64,000 nucleotides of DNA from CF-46 sp042408445 (lineage in GTDB: Bacteria; Chloroflexota; Limnocylindria; Limnocylindrales; CSP1-4): the NCBI GenBank assembly GCA_042408445.1, contig JBHORC010000011.1, positions 59,585 to 123,584 on the forward strand, read 5' to 3'. How positions within the stretch are numbered: position 1 is the stretch's first letter; each line of letters begins with the position of its first letter. This document shows, piece after piece, positions 32,732 to 40,756 of this stretch. The translations under genes were made by a program, and so were the position numbers. The notes below the pieces were generated by a model. It was given only the letters and a program-made list of their open reading frames with translations, ran no database searches and was not told the DNA's origin.

Positions 32732-33222
32732 CCGCGCAGGGGACCCAGGTGCGGGCGGAGCGACCGCTGCCGCGACCCCTGATCAAGACCTTCTGGTTCG
32801 TCCACCGGGCCATCGTCCGGGTCAGCGGAGGCCAGGTCGGCTTCCGCCGACCCGAGGCAGGCAAGACGTTCGGGATGGCCCGGCTCACCACGATCGGTCG
32901 GCGCTCCGGCAAGGTCCGGGTCGCGATGATCGGCTACTACGAGGACGGCCCGAACCTCGTGACCCTCGCGATGAACGGCTGGGGCAGGACGGATCCGGCC
33001 TGGTGGCTGAACCTCCAGGCCGTCCCCGAGGCACGCATGGAGCTCGCCGACGGCGTTCGGCTGGTCGTCGCTAGAGCCGCGACCGGAGCCGAGCGGGATC
33101 GCCTCTGGGCGACGTTCGCGGACTACCCCGGCTGGGGCAGCGATCTCGACGGACTGTCAAGGCGAGTGGACCGAGAGGCGGCCGTCGTGGTCCTCGAGCC
33201 GCGAGAGGGGGCGCGGTCGTGA
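32728..33222 (+). CDS. nitroreductase/quinone-reductase family protein (DUF385, F420-dependent type)
   Basis: A 164-residue split-barrel protein of the Ddn-like group. It contains the signature ARLTTIGRRSGKVRVAMIGYYEDG and the WWLNLQAVPEARMEL region that in Ddn-type proteins contacts deazaflavin F420 (from family knowledge). Such enzymes reduce quinones or nitro compounds with F420H2. GTG start with a GTGA overlap. Its neighbours are membrane proteins, which fits a role at the membrane, as does a quinone substrate. Confidence 0.85.
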   Translation: MTAQGTQVRAERPLPRPLIKTFWFVHRAIVRVSGGQVGFRRPEAGKTFGMARLTTIGRRSGKVRVAMIGYYEDGPNLVTLAMNGWGRTDPAWWLNLQAVPEARMELADGVRLVVARAATGAERDRLWATFADYPGWGSDLDGLSRRVDREAAVVVLEPREGARS

Positions 33223-33641
33223 GCGGACAGACGTCGCTCGTGGCGGCCTCGGCCGTCCGAGTCGAGCCGGCCGCTTCCTCGCTCGGGGGTCGGCGGCTCC
33301 GGCCCCGTCACCTGTGGCTCATCCCCGGGCTCGCGATCGCCCTCATCGGGAGCCGAACGGACTCGAGCCTCGTCGCGATCGGCGCGATGGTCGTGGGTGG
33401 GATCGCTCCCCACCTCCTCGCCGTCATCGCCGGGATCGGCCAGTCGCGACCGGACCGCGGGATGCCTCCCCGAAGCCTGGCGATCTTCAACTCGATGCAC
33501 GAGCCGATCCTCCCGGCGGCGGTCGTCGTGGCCCAGCTGACTGGCCTGGTCCCGACCCTCGTCTTCGTCGCGGCGACGGCGTGGTTGAGCCACATCGTCA
33601 TCGGCTGGGGGATCGGAGACCGGAAACGATCCGATGGCTGA
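33219..33641 (+). CDS. hypothetical membrane protein
   Basis: A 140-residue protein with three hydrophobic stretches (about 30-45, 48-70 and 108-130). The region RHLWLIPGLAIALIGSRTDSSL is the first. No family recognised. The GTG start overlaps the preceding gene. It lies in the middle of a tightly packed operon and is translated with it. Confidence 0.65.
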   Translation: MSGQTSLVAASAVRVEPAASSLGGRRLRPRHLWLIPGLAIALIGSRTDSSLVAIGAMVVGGIAPHLLAVIAGIGQSRPDRGMPPRSLAIFNSMHEPILPAAVVVAQLTGLVPTLVFVAATAWLSHIVIGWGIGDRKRSDG

Positions 33642-34134
33642 GCTGTCGGATCTCGTGGCCCGCGGCGTCCTGATGGGCGTCGCGGGTTCCGCGTGCATGG
33701 ACCTCTGGAGCTTCGTCCTCCGCCGCCGCTTCGGAATCCCGACGCTCGACTACGCGCTGCTCGGCCGGTGGATCGGACACATGCCGAGCGGCGCCTTGAG
33801 GCACGACCGAATCGCCGCCGCGCCGCAGGTTCGCGGCGAGGCGCTCCTGGGTTGGACCGCCCACTACGCGATCGGCGCGACGTTCGCCGTCGTCCTCCTC
33901 GCGATCGTCGGACCAGACTGGGCCCGGCACCCAACGATCTGGCCGCCGGTCGCAATGGGCCTCGCGACGATCGTTGCGCCGTGGTTCGTCATGCAACCGG
34001 CGATGGGCGCCGGGATTGCTGGATCGCGAACGCCGAGCCCGAGCGCGACGCGACTGCGGAACCTGGGCACGCACGTCGTCTATGGCCTCGGGCTGTTCGT
34101 CGCGGCGGCCGCGCTCTCGGTCGTCCGAGGCTAG
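33634..34134 (+). CDS. DUF2938-like membrane protein
   Basis: A 166-residue membrane protein with four hydrophobic segments. The pattern MGVAGSACMDLWSFVLRRRFG and HYAIGATFAVVLL, then PWFVMQPAMGAGIAGSRTP, resembles DUF2938. Function unknown. It is the last gene of the operon beginning at 31704 and overlaps the preceding gene by 8 bp. The tRNA-Pro gene follows after 59 bp with its own promoter. Confidence 0.75.
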   Translation: MAELSDLVARGVLMGVAGSACMDLWSFVLRRRFGIPTLDYALLGRWIGHMPSGALRHDRIAAAPQVRGEALLGWTAHYAIGATFAVVLLAIVGPDWARHPTIWPPVAMGLATIVAPWFVMQPAMGAGIAGSRTPSPSATRLRNLGTHVVYGLGLFVAAAALSVVRG

Positions 34135-34179
34135 GTGGCACGGCATTGGCGCCCTGCCCGCCACCTCCGGGCGGCGTTG

Positions 34180-34185
34180 TAGGCT
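34180..34185 (+). promoter_or_regulatory. -10 element of the tRNA-Pro gene
   Basis: TAGGCT lies 8 bp before the first base of the tRNA. This is the same element seen before many leaderless starts in this window, and here it cannot be explained by a coding frame, so it supports the -10 reading. Confidence 0.55.
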
Positions 34186-34193
34186 GATCCGAG

Positions 34194-34269
34194 CGGGGTG
34201 TGGCGTAGTTGGCAACGCACGTGCTTTGGGAGCACGAGATCGTCGGTTCGAGTCCGACCACCCCGACCA
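34194..34269 (+). tRNA. tRNA-Pro (anticodon TGG), CCA encoded
   Basis: Acceptor arms CGGGGTG and CACCCCG pair perfectly. The anticodon stem CGTGC/GCACG encloses the loop TTTGGGA, with anticodon TGG at 34227-34229. A T arm with TTCGAGT follows. The discriminator A and CCA are genomically encoded. Confidence 0.97.
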
Positions 34270-34317
34270 ACTCCCCAAGTCATCGACAGGCTGGCTGTCC
34301 CGGGCCGGTGAATTGGA

Positions 34318-35157
34318 TCATCGTTCGGCTCGAATCGCGGTCTCGACAATTGCAGCGGTGGCGGAGACGAGCGTGAACACCGTCACGACGCCGAAACCCT
34401 TCAAGTCCAGGTCGCGGCCCTCATCGAAGGCGAACCCCGCCTCGGCACCCATCTGCTGGACGAGATCCGACGTCAGGATCGCGCCGGGGTCCGCGGCGTC
34501 GCAGATCCGGCTCGCCAGGTTGACGGTCGAACCGAACAGGTCGTCGTTGTGGTCGACCGGTCGACCCGCCGCGATCCCGATCCGCACGCGAAGCTCGCGC
34601 GTCCCTCCGCCGGCCGTCCGGGCCTCGAAGTCGTCCTGGATGGCGAGCGAGCATCGCAGGGCATTCGCGAGCTCCTCGAACGAGGCCATGATCCCGTCGC
34701 CCGTGTGCTTGACCTCGCGGCCGTTCCATCTGAGCAGGGATCGCCGGATGATCAGGTCGTGTTCGGCGAGGAGCGTCATGTAGGTCTTCTCGCCAACCTC
34801 CTGCAGCAGCGCAGTCGATCCGGCGAGGTCTGTGAAGAGAATCGTTCGGAAGGCTCCCTGGACCTGCGTCTGGTCGACCGGATCGCTGACCCTCCCGAGG
34901 AACCGGATGACGTCGGCCTCGGACACGGCGATGATCTCGTTGGGGACCAGGCCATGGCCCTCCCGATGGACTGCCTGCACGTCCTCGGCCCGTGCGGCCC
35001 TGGCGAGACAGAACACCGCACCATGGGCGGCATCGAACCAGTAGGCCAGGAACTTCACGCGGTGCTTCGATTGGAGCGAGATGTCCGTCAGGTGCGCCTG
35101 TGCGACCTCCTCTGCCGTGATGCCGGGCAGGTCGTGACGGTCCATGTAGAGCGGCAT
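34318..35157 (-). CDS. class III adenylate/guanylate cyclase domain protein with N-terminal DUF4242-like domain
   Basis: A 279-residue protein. Residues 1-80 (MPLYMDRHDLPGITAEEVAQAH and ARAARAEDVQAVHREGHGLVP) resemble DUF4242, a small ferredoxin-like domain. Residues 100-270 form the nucleotide cyclase homology domain: ILFTDLAGSTALL with the first metal Asp, HTGDGIMASF with the second, and VRIGIAAGRP and STVNLASRI. The transition-state Asn/Arg pair cannot be placed with certainty. It may make cAMP or cGMP, which links it to the cNMP-binding hydrogenase gene only by speculation. AAGGGG before the ATG. Confidence 0.85.
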   Translation of the reverse strand: MPLYMDRHDLPGITAEEVAQAHLTDISLQSKHRVKFLAYWFDAAHGAVFCLARAARAEDVQAVHREGHGLVPNEIIAVSEADVIRFLGRVSDPVDQTQVQGAFRTILFTDLAGSTALLQEVGEKTYMTLLAEHDLIIRRSLLRWNGREVKHTGDGIMASFEELANALRCSLAIQDDFEARTAGGGTRELRVRIGIAAGRPVDHNDDLFGSTVNLASRICDAADPGAILTSDLVQQMGAEAGFAFDEGRDLDLKGFGVVTVFTLVSATAAIVETAIRAER

Positions 35158-35282
35158 CAGGTCGCCCCTTTCGTCATCCTCGCGGCGATTCGGCCGTCGC
35201 CGCGTCGCAGCGCGACCTCGGCGGCCCGCGATGGTATAGGCTCCAGAAGGCCGGTTCCCAGCGTCCCCGTACTTCAGGTTTC

Positions 35283-37691
35283 GTGGCAATCGACGACCAG
35301 CGACCCGCCGCCGTGCCCGAGGTCGATTCGTTCGACAGTGGGCCGAGCCTCCGCCTCCTCATCGAGCGTAGCCCGGACGTCTTCTATCGGGTCCGGCTGA
35401 CCCCAGAGCCCGTCCTCGAGTATGTGAGCCCGGCCGCCGAGATCGTCGCGGGGTACAGCCCTGCCGAGCTCCTCGACGAGCCGATGCTGTGGCAGGAGCT
35501 CGTCCATCCCGACGATCGCGGCCTGATCCCCGATGGCGCGTCGTTCGCCGCCGCGACGGCGTCCGAGCTCGAGGCCCCCGTCGTCCTGAGGTGGCGTCAC
35601 CGCGATGGATCCGTCCGCTGGACCGAGCATCGCAGCGCCCCGATCTTTGCGGAGGACGGGAAGCTGGTCGCGCTCGAGGGTGTCGCCCGGGATGTGACAG
35701 CACGGGTCACCGGCGAGGAGCGCGTCCGCGCTGCCGATGCGCGCCTGCGGGACCTCCTTTCCGGCATCGACCTGGGCGCCCTCGTCCTCGACGCATCCGG
35801 TCGGGTCGAATTCATCAATGACTTCCTCCTCGGCTTCCTGGGCCGGAGCCGCGAAGAGCTCGTGGGAGAGGACTGGATCGAGGTTGCGGTCCCCGAGGAC
35901 GAGCGGTCTCCGCTTCGCGAGGTCTTTGTGGCGGCGCTCGCGTCCGGCGCGGGCGCCGGTCAGCGCGAGGACGGCATCGTCACCCGTTCAGGAGAAGAAC
36001 GGCGGCTCCTCTGGACAAGCGTGATCCAGCGCGACGACGACAACCGGCCGATCGGCCTGGCCGCCATCGCCCACGACGTCACCGACGCTCGCCGGATCGC
36101 TGTCGAGCACGCCCGACTCGCAGCCGCGATCGAGCAATCCGCCGAATCCGTGATCATCACGGACCGTGCAACGCGAATCCTGTACGTCAACGGGGCCTTC
36201 GAGCGCTTGTCCCGGTATTCGAGTGCAGAGGTCCTCGGCAAGACACCCCGATTTCTCGCGAGCGGCCTCCAATCGACGTCGTACTACGAGGCGATGGGCG
36301 CTGCGTTGGCCCGGGGCATCCCGTGGACGGGCGACGTCGCCTATCGGCGCAAGGACGGCTCGAACTTCAGCGTGAGCTCGATCACGTCGCCGATCTGGGG
36401 GTCCGACGGCTCGATCACCGGGTATGTCGACGTCGCCCGCGACGTCAGCCGCGAGCGGGAGCTCGAGTCGCAGACCGAGCAGCTCGTGCGCGAGCGCGCC
36501 CTCATCACCGAGACGCTGCGCAGCCTGCCGGCGGGCGGCGCGCCCGAGCCGACGGCGGAGCTGTTCTGTCGCCAGGTCGCCAGCCTGTCCGAGATCGTCC
36601 TCGCATCAGTCCTGGGGTTCGAGTCGGACAGCGCGCTTGCGCCTCTCGCGCTCGTCGTGCCGGGTTCGCCTGACCCTGGCCTGCGGCGATTCACCCCTGA
36701 GCGAAGCCGATATCTGCAGCGGCGCGCCACGGCCGGCCCGTGGGTCTCCGAGTGGATCGACGATCCGACGCACCCGTACCGGGAGCTCCTCCGGAGCCTC
36801 GGCGTCCGCGCCTTCGCGTACGCACCTATCGAGAGCCAGGGCGCCCCGATCGGCCTCCTCGTGATCGCCTCGTCAAGTCCCGACGGCGTCGCCCGGCTGT
36901 CGGAGCAGCTCGGCGCGCTGGTCGACTTCGCCGATCTCGCCGGCGCGCTGCTCGGCCCGCAGCTCGCGGATCGGAGCGTCGCCCGACGGACGCACGCCGA
37001 GATCGAGGGCGTCATCGAAGAGCGGGCCTTCGCCCCGGTATTCCAGCCGATCATCGACCTTCGAAACGGCAAGACGATCGGATACGAGGCACTGACGAGG
37101 TTTGCCGACGGAACTCCGCCGGACCGCCGGTTCGCGGACGCAGCCATCGTCGGGCTGGAGACGAAGCTCGAGCTCGCCACCCTCGACGCCGCGATTGAGG
37201 TGGCGCGGACCGGCGTCTCCCGGAGCAGGTACCTTCACCTCAACGTCTCGGCGCAGCTCGTCCTCGGGGGGAGCCAACTCCGGACGCTTCTTCGCGACGT
37301 CCCGCACCGACTGGTCCTCGAGGTCACGGAGCATGCCGTGATCACCGACTACGCCGCATTTCGAAGTGGCATTCGCAGCCTTGGCCGTCCTGTCTGCCTC
37401 GCCGTGGACGATGCCGGCGCCGGCTTCGCGAGCCTGAGGCACATCCTCGAGCTCGACCCGGCGTTCGTGAAGCTCGACATCTCGCTGATCCAGGGCATCG
37501 ATCGCGATCCAGCGAAGCGGGCGCTCGTGGCCGGGATGCGGTACTTCGCCCGGGCGACGAAGCGCCGGCTGATTGCCGAAGGCGTCGAGGCCGAGGCCGA
37601 GGCGCGCACGCTCGCCGAGCTCGATGTCCGCCTCGCCCAGGGCTACCGATTCGGCCGACCGTCCCCGATCCCCCCGCCGTCGATGAGCTAG
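35283..37691 (+). CDS. PAS-PAS-PAS-GAF-EAL c-di-GMP phosphodiesterase
   Basis: An 802-residue soluble signalling protein. PAS domains lie at about 20-140, 150-265 and 275-395 (the last with LYVNGAFERLSRYSSAEVLGKTP). A GAF-like domain covers 410-565, and an EAL domain 575-795 with GYEALTRF near 599 and DDAGAGFASL. The EAL glutamate and the second metal site are present, so it probably hydrolyses c-di-GMP. No GGDEF domain precedes it. GTG start. TAGGCT (35237-35242) suggests a short leader. Divergent from the cyclase gene by 125 bp. Confidence 0.92.
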   Translation: MAIDDQRPAAVPEVDSFDSGPSLRLLIERSPDVFYRVRLTPEPVLEYVSPAAEIVAGYSPAELLDEPMLWQELVHPDDRGLIPDGASFAAATASELEAPVVLRWRHRDGSVRWTEHRSAPIFAEDGKLVALEGVARDVTARVTGEERVRAADARLRDLLSGIDLGALVLDASGRVEFINDFLLGFLGRSREELVGEDWIEVAVPEDERSPLREVFVAALASGAGAGQREDGIVTRSGEERRLLWTSVIQRDDDNRPIGLAAIAHDVTDARRIAVEHARLAAAIEQSAESVIITDRATRILYVNGAFERLSRYSSAEVLGKTPRFLASGLQSTSYYEAMGAALARGIPWTGDVAYRRKDGSNFSVSSITSPIWGSDGSITGYVDVARDVSRERELESQTEQLVRERALITETLRSLPAGGAPEPTAELFCRQVASLSEIVLASVLGFESDSALAPLALVVPGSPDPGLRRFTPERSRYLQRRATAGPWVSEWIDDPTHPYRELLRSLGVRAFAYAPIESQGAPIGLLVIASSSPDGVARLSEQLGALVDFADLAGALLGPQLADRSVARRTHAEIEGVIEERAFAPVFQPIIDLRNGKTIGYEALTRFADGTPPDRRFADAAIVGLETKLELATLDAAIEVARTGVSRSRYLHLNVSAQLVLGGSQLRTLLRDVPHRLVLEVTEHAVITDYAAFRSGIRSLGRPVCLAVDDAGAGFASLRHILELDPAFVKLDISLIQGIDRDPAKRALVAGMRYFARATKRRLIAEGVEAEAEARTLAELDVRLAQGYRFGRPSPIPPPSMS

Positions 37692-37809
37692 TCCTCGACC
37701 CCGTGCCGTCAGCGGGGCGCGACATCGTGGAGCTCCGGGGCGAGTGCCCTCTCACCACCCGTCGCGTGCGAAGCCGTGAAGACGCAGGTCTCGAACCGGC
37801 CTCGATCGG

Positions 37810-38967
37810 TCAGATCCGTCCCTTCGGAACGGTGTGCCAGTACGTCTTGTTGAAGACGAGCTTGCCCAGGTGCCACAGCTGGTTCGGCTTCGGCGGCCGG
37901 GGTGGATGCTCGTAGTCGAACCGGAGGAGCGTCCCCTTGCCGTCGCCGATCTCGAAGAAGCAGATCACCTTCCCGAGGTAGTCGCCCCGCTTCGCGTCGA
38001 TAGGCCGCCCTTCGATCGCAGCGACGATCCGCTCCGTCACGACCGGTGCCTCGAAGTGCGCCGTCGAGCCCGCCTTCGACAGCGGCAGGTCCGTCGCGTC
38101 GCCGAGGGCAAACACGTTTGATCGGCCGCCGACCTGGAGGGTCGCGCGGTCCGTCGGGAGCCAGCCGCCGGGCGCCGGTGCGAGCCCCGAGTCGATCAGA
38201 AATTGCTGGCCCTTGTGCGGCGGCACGAGGACGAGCAGGTCGTAGGGGAGCTCCTCGCCTTCGAGGCTCTGGACGACCTTCCGCTCCGCGTCGATCGTCT
38301 CGACGTTGAAGAAGGTGTGGAGCTCGATGCCCTTCTCCTCGAGGATCGGCGTCGCCATGTCCGACACGCTCTCGATCGTGAACGCACGGCCGATCGGCGA
38401 GCAGAAGTGGATCTCCGTCCGGTCCCGCAGGCCGCGAGCCCGGAGCTCGCTCTCGATGAGGAAGGACACCTCGAGCGGCGCCGGCGGGCACTTGTAGGGC
38501 AGGCCGGCGATCGCCACGACGATCCGGCCACCGGTGAACGCACCGAGCGACGCCCGCAGCTCGAGCGCGGCCTCGGCTGTGTAGAAATGCCGAGCGTCCC
38601 TGTCGAAATGCTCGATCGCCTCGGGTGCAATGCGCGATCCGGTCGCGAGGACGAGGTCGTCGTAGCGGAGTCGCTGGCCGTCGGCCAGCTGGACGGTGTG
38701 GCCCGCCTCGTCGACCCGGACGACCTCGCCGACGACGAGCGCGACGCGCGCATCGAGCAGGCCGCGCTCCGGGCGGCGGAGTCGCTCCGCGCGCTCGCCG
38801 CCCATGGCGATGTACATGAACCCCGGCTGATATTCGTGCTGGCCCGTCTGATCGACGACCGTGATCGAGACGTCGCCGGCCTTGACCTGCCGGCGCAGCT
38901 TCCTGGCGAGCAGATTGGCGGTCAGCGTCCCGCCGACGCCGCCGCCGAGGATCAGGATTCGTCGCAT
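37810..38967 (-). CDS. sulfide:quinone oxidoreductase-like FAD protein
   Basis: A 385-residue flavoprotein. The FAD-binding start is RRILILGGGVGGTLTANLLARKL. YKCPPAPLEVSFLIE carries the redox cysteine typical of sulfide:quinone oxidoreductases, and GDATDLPLSKAGSTAHFEA binds FAD. A second Cys lies in VICFFEIGDG. The C-terminal helix (KLVFNKTYWHTV) may associate with the membrane. Last gene of the sulfur-relay operon. It could oxidise sulfide to sulfane sulfur and pass electrons to quinone, handing the sulfur to the TusA and DsrE proteins. Confidence 0.88.
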   Translation of the reverse strand: MRRILILGGGVGGTLTANLLARKLRRQVKAGDVSITVVDQTGQHEYQPGFMYIAMGGERAERLRRPERGLLDARVALVVGEVVRVDEAGHTVQLADGQRLRYDDLVLATGSRIAPEAIEHFDRDARHFYTAEAALELRASLGAFTGGRIVVAIAGLPYKCPPAPLEVSFLIESELRARGLRDRTEIHFCSPIGRAFTIESVSDMATPILEEKGIELHTFFNVETIDAERKVVQSLEGEELPYDLLVLVPPHKGQQFLIDSGLAPAPGGWLPTDRATLQVGGRSNVFALGDATDLPLSKAGSTAHFEAPVVTERIVAAIEGRPIDAKRGDYLGKVICFFEIGDGKGTLLRFDYEHPPRPPKPNQLWHLGKLVFNKTYWHTVPKGRI

Positions 38968-38971
38968 GGCG

Positions 38972-39214
<243 letters not shown>

Positions 39215-39230
39215 GGCGAATCGCCCCTTC

Positions 39231-39839
39231 CTAGATGAACAGCGGGGTGGAGTTCTCGGTCAGCAGGCCGATCACGGTGGCAGCGCCCGCCGGCTCGCCC
39301 ATGCCCTCGATCATGTCGTCCTTCTTCAGGCCGAACATGTCCATCGTCATCTGGCACGGGATGAACTCGACCCCCATCGCCTGGGCCGCCTCGAGGAGCT
39401 CCTTCGGGCTCGCCACGCCGTACTGGCGCGCCAGCCGCCCCATCATCCAGGGACCCATGCCCAGGAAGTTCATCTTCGAGAGCTTGCGGTGGCTGATGCC
39501 TGGCCGCTGCATGGCGGCGAGCATCCGCTGCATCCAGTTCTCGCCCGTGATCCGCCGCGAATCCTTGACGAAGACCTGGAGGCCCCAGAACGTCACGAAC
39601 ACGCGGGTGCGAACGCCCATCGCCGCGCTCGTCGAGGCGAGGATCATCGTTGCCCAGACCTTCTCGAGGTCGCCGCTGTAGTCGATGATCAGCAGATCTT
39701 TCGTGGCGACCGAGTCCGGGCCTGCCGGAGCCGGGTTGGTCGCCGGCGCGACGCTCGGGGTCTCCACCTCGGGCCACCCGTCGATGGCGGCGATCGCCGC
39801 GGCGAACGGGTCCGATCCGGGGCGTGTTTCGGTGGTCAT
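39231..39839 (-). CDS. DsrE2-like (DsrE/DsrF/DrsH family) sulfur-carrier protein
   Basis: A 202-residue protein. After an Ala/Pro-rich N-terminal 55 residues, the DsrE fold begins at TKDLLIIDYSGDLEKVWATMI. The C-terminal half has CQMTMDMFGLKKDDMIEG, whose Cys matches the sulfur-binding Cys of DsrE2-type proteins (VEFIPCQM). Hydrophobic stretches near RVFVTFWGLQVFV are part of the fold. It probably accepts persulfide from SQR or TusA. AGGAAGGG-type start signal lies before the ATG. Confidence 0.88.
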   Translation of the reverse strand: MTTETRPGSDPFAAAIAAIDGWPEVETPSVAPATNPAPAGPDSVATKDLLIIDYSGDLEKVWATMILASTSAAMGVRTRVFVTFWGLQVFVKDSRRITGENWMQRMLAAMQRPGISHRKLSKMNFLGMGPWMMGRLARQYGVASPKELLEAAQAMGVEFIPCQMTMDMFGLKKDDMIEGMGEPAGAATVIGLLTENSTPLFI

Positions 39840-39847
39840 GGCTGGCC

Positions 39848-40084
39848 TCACTTCCGACGGATGACGAATCGGTAGACCGGGCCGTCGGCGGTCTGGTCGA
39901 CGAGCTCGTTGCCGGTGGCCCGACACCACGCCGTCACGTCCTTGACCGATCCCGCGTCCGTCGCGAGAAGCTCGACGATCGCGCCCGACGGCAGTGGCTT
40001 GATGGCCTGCGCGACCTTCACGATCGGCATCGGGCAGGACAGCCCTCGGGCGTCGACCGTCTGGGTGGTCTCGATGACTGGCAT
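39848..40084 (-). CDS. TusA family sulfur carrier (second copy)
   Basis: A 78-residue TusA protein with VDARGLSCPMPIVKVAQAI, the Cys17 being the sulfur-bearing residue. The two copies share the VDARG core but differ elsewhere. It lies between DsrE2-like and DsrE-like genes in the sulfur-relay operon, 8 bp from the first and 25 bp from the second. Confidence 0.92.
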   Translation of the reverse strand: MPVIETTQTVDARGLSCPMPIVKVAQAIKPLPSGAIVELLATDAGSVKDVTAWCRATGNELVDQTADGPVYRFVIRRK

Positions 40085-40109
40085 GGATGTGCTCCTTTCG
40101 GCGGGTGGA

Positions 40110-40523
40110 TCAGATGAAGACGACGTGACCCTCGCCGGCGTTCAGGTAGAAGGCGGTCACGCCTTCGACCCCATCGACGAGCGGGTCCAGGTCGGCGGAG
40201 TCGAGGTGAAGCAGATCCATCGACAGGCTGCACGCCTGGATGTCCACCGAGCCGAGGCCCTTCGCCTGGCGAAGCGTCTCGGCCCACGGTGCCTGGCCGG
40301 CCGCGGCCAGGGCATCGACCGCTGCTCGACCGGCGGCTCCCGCCTCTGGGGCGAGGCCGTGATCGCGATCGATCTTCGAGGAGCGGAACGCGTCGAGCGC
40401 CCAGTACTGCAGGAAGATGTTGACGGGCTTGCCGAGCGCCGCCGCTCCGGCCGTCAGGACCGCCGCGGCCTGGAGCTTGTCATCGGTGCCGGAGAAGAGC
40501 ACCAGATTCAGGGGCTCGTCCAT
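40110..40523 (-). CDS. DsrE family protein, first gene of sulfur-relay operon
   Basis: A 137-residue DsrE/F-like protein with the start EPLNLVLFSGTDDKLQAAAVLTAGAAALG and QACSLSMDLLHLD, which carries the likely sulfur-binding Cys. It is the promoter-proximal gene of the operon DsrE-TusA-DsrE2-TusA-SQR. GAGGTGA precedes the ATG. The 233-bp region upstream holds several palindromic boxes. Confidence 0.88.
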   Translation of the reverse strand: MDEPLNLVLFSGTDDKLQAAAVLTAGAAALGKPVNIFLQYWALDAFRSSKIDRDHGLAPEAGAAGRAAVDALAAAGQAPWAETLRQAKGLGSVDIQACSLSMDLLHLDSADLDPLVDGVEGVTAFYLNAGEGHVVFI

Positions 40524-40583
40524 TGATGGTCACCTCGAGCATGTCCGGACTCGGCGCCGTGCGCTCGTCCGGCCCATGAACGG

Positions 40584-40690
40584 AGCATCGACGCATCCCG
40601 CGGCGGCGGTCAGTGCCGAGCGGCTCGCCGGCAGGGGCCAGACGGCAGGCATCGCCTCGGTGACCCGCTGGACGAGGGGTCCCCGGTCCC
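40584..40690 (-). promoter_or_regulatory. sulfur-relay operon promoter with DevR-like boxes
   Basis: Boxes 40613-40626 (GTGCC-GAGC-GGCTC) and 40635-40648 (GGGCC-AGAC-GGCAG) have centres 22 bp apart. GATGCT (40584-40589, minus) predicts a start near 40577, placing them at -42.5 and -64.5. A third, nearly perfect box GGGTC-CCCG-GTCCC lies at 40677-40690, 42 bp beyond the second. Confidence 0.45.
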
Positions 40691-40756
40691 TCCTCTCGCT
40701 GACGGCCCGAGGTTCCGGCGACCGCGCACGCCGACTTCGGCGCCGGCGCGGATGCG

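Noticed and set aside
35158..35282. DevR-like boxes before the PAS-EAL gene
   Set aside because: A TAGGCT -10 is present but no matching box lies at -42 or -64. It serves as a negative control, as do the tRNA-Pro, GGDEF and 48944 promoters.
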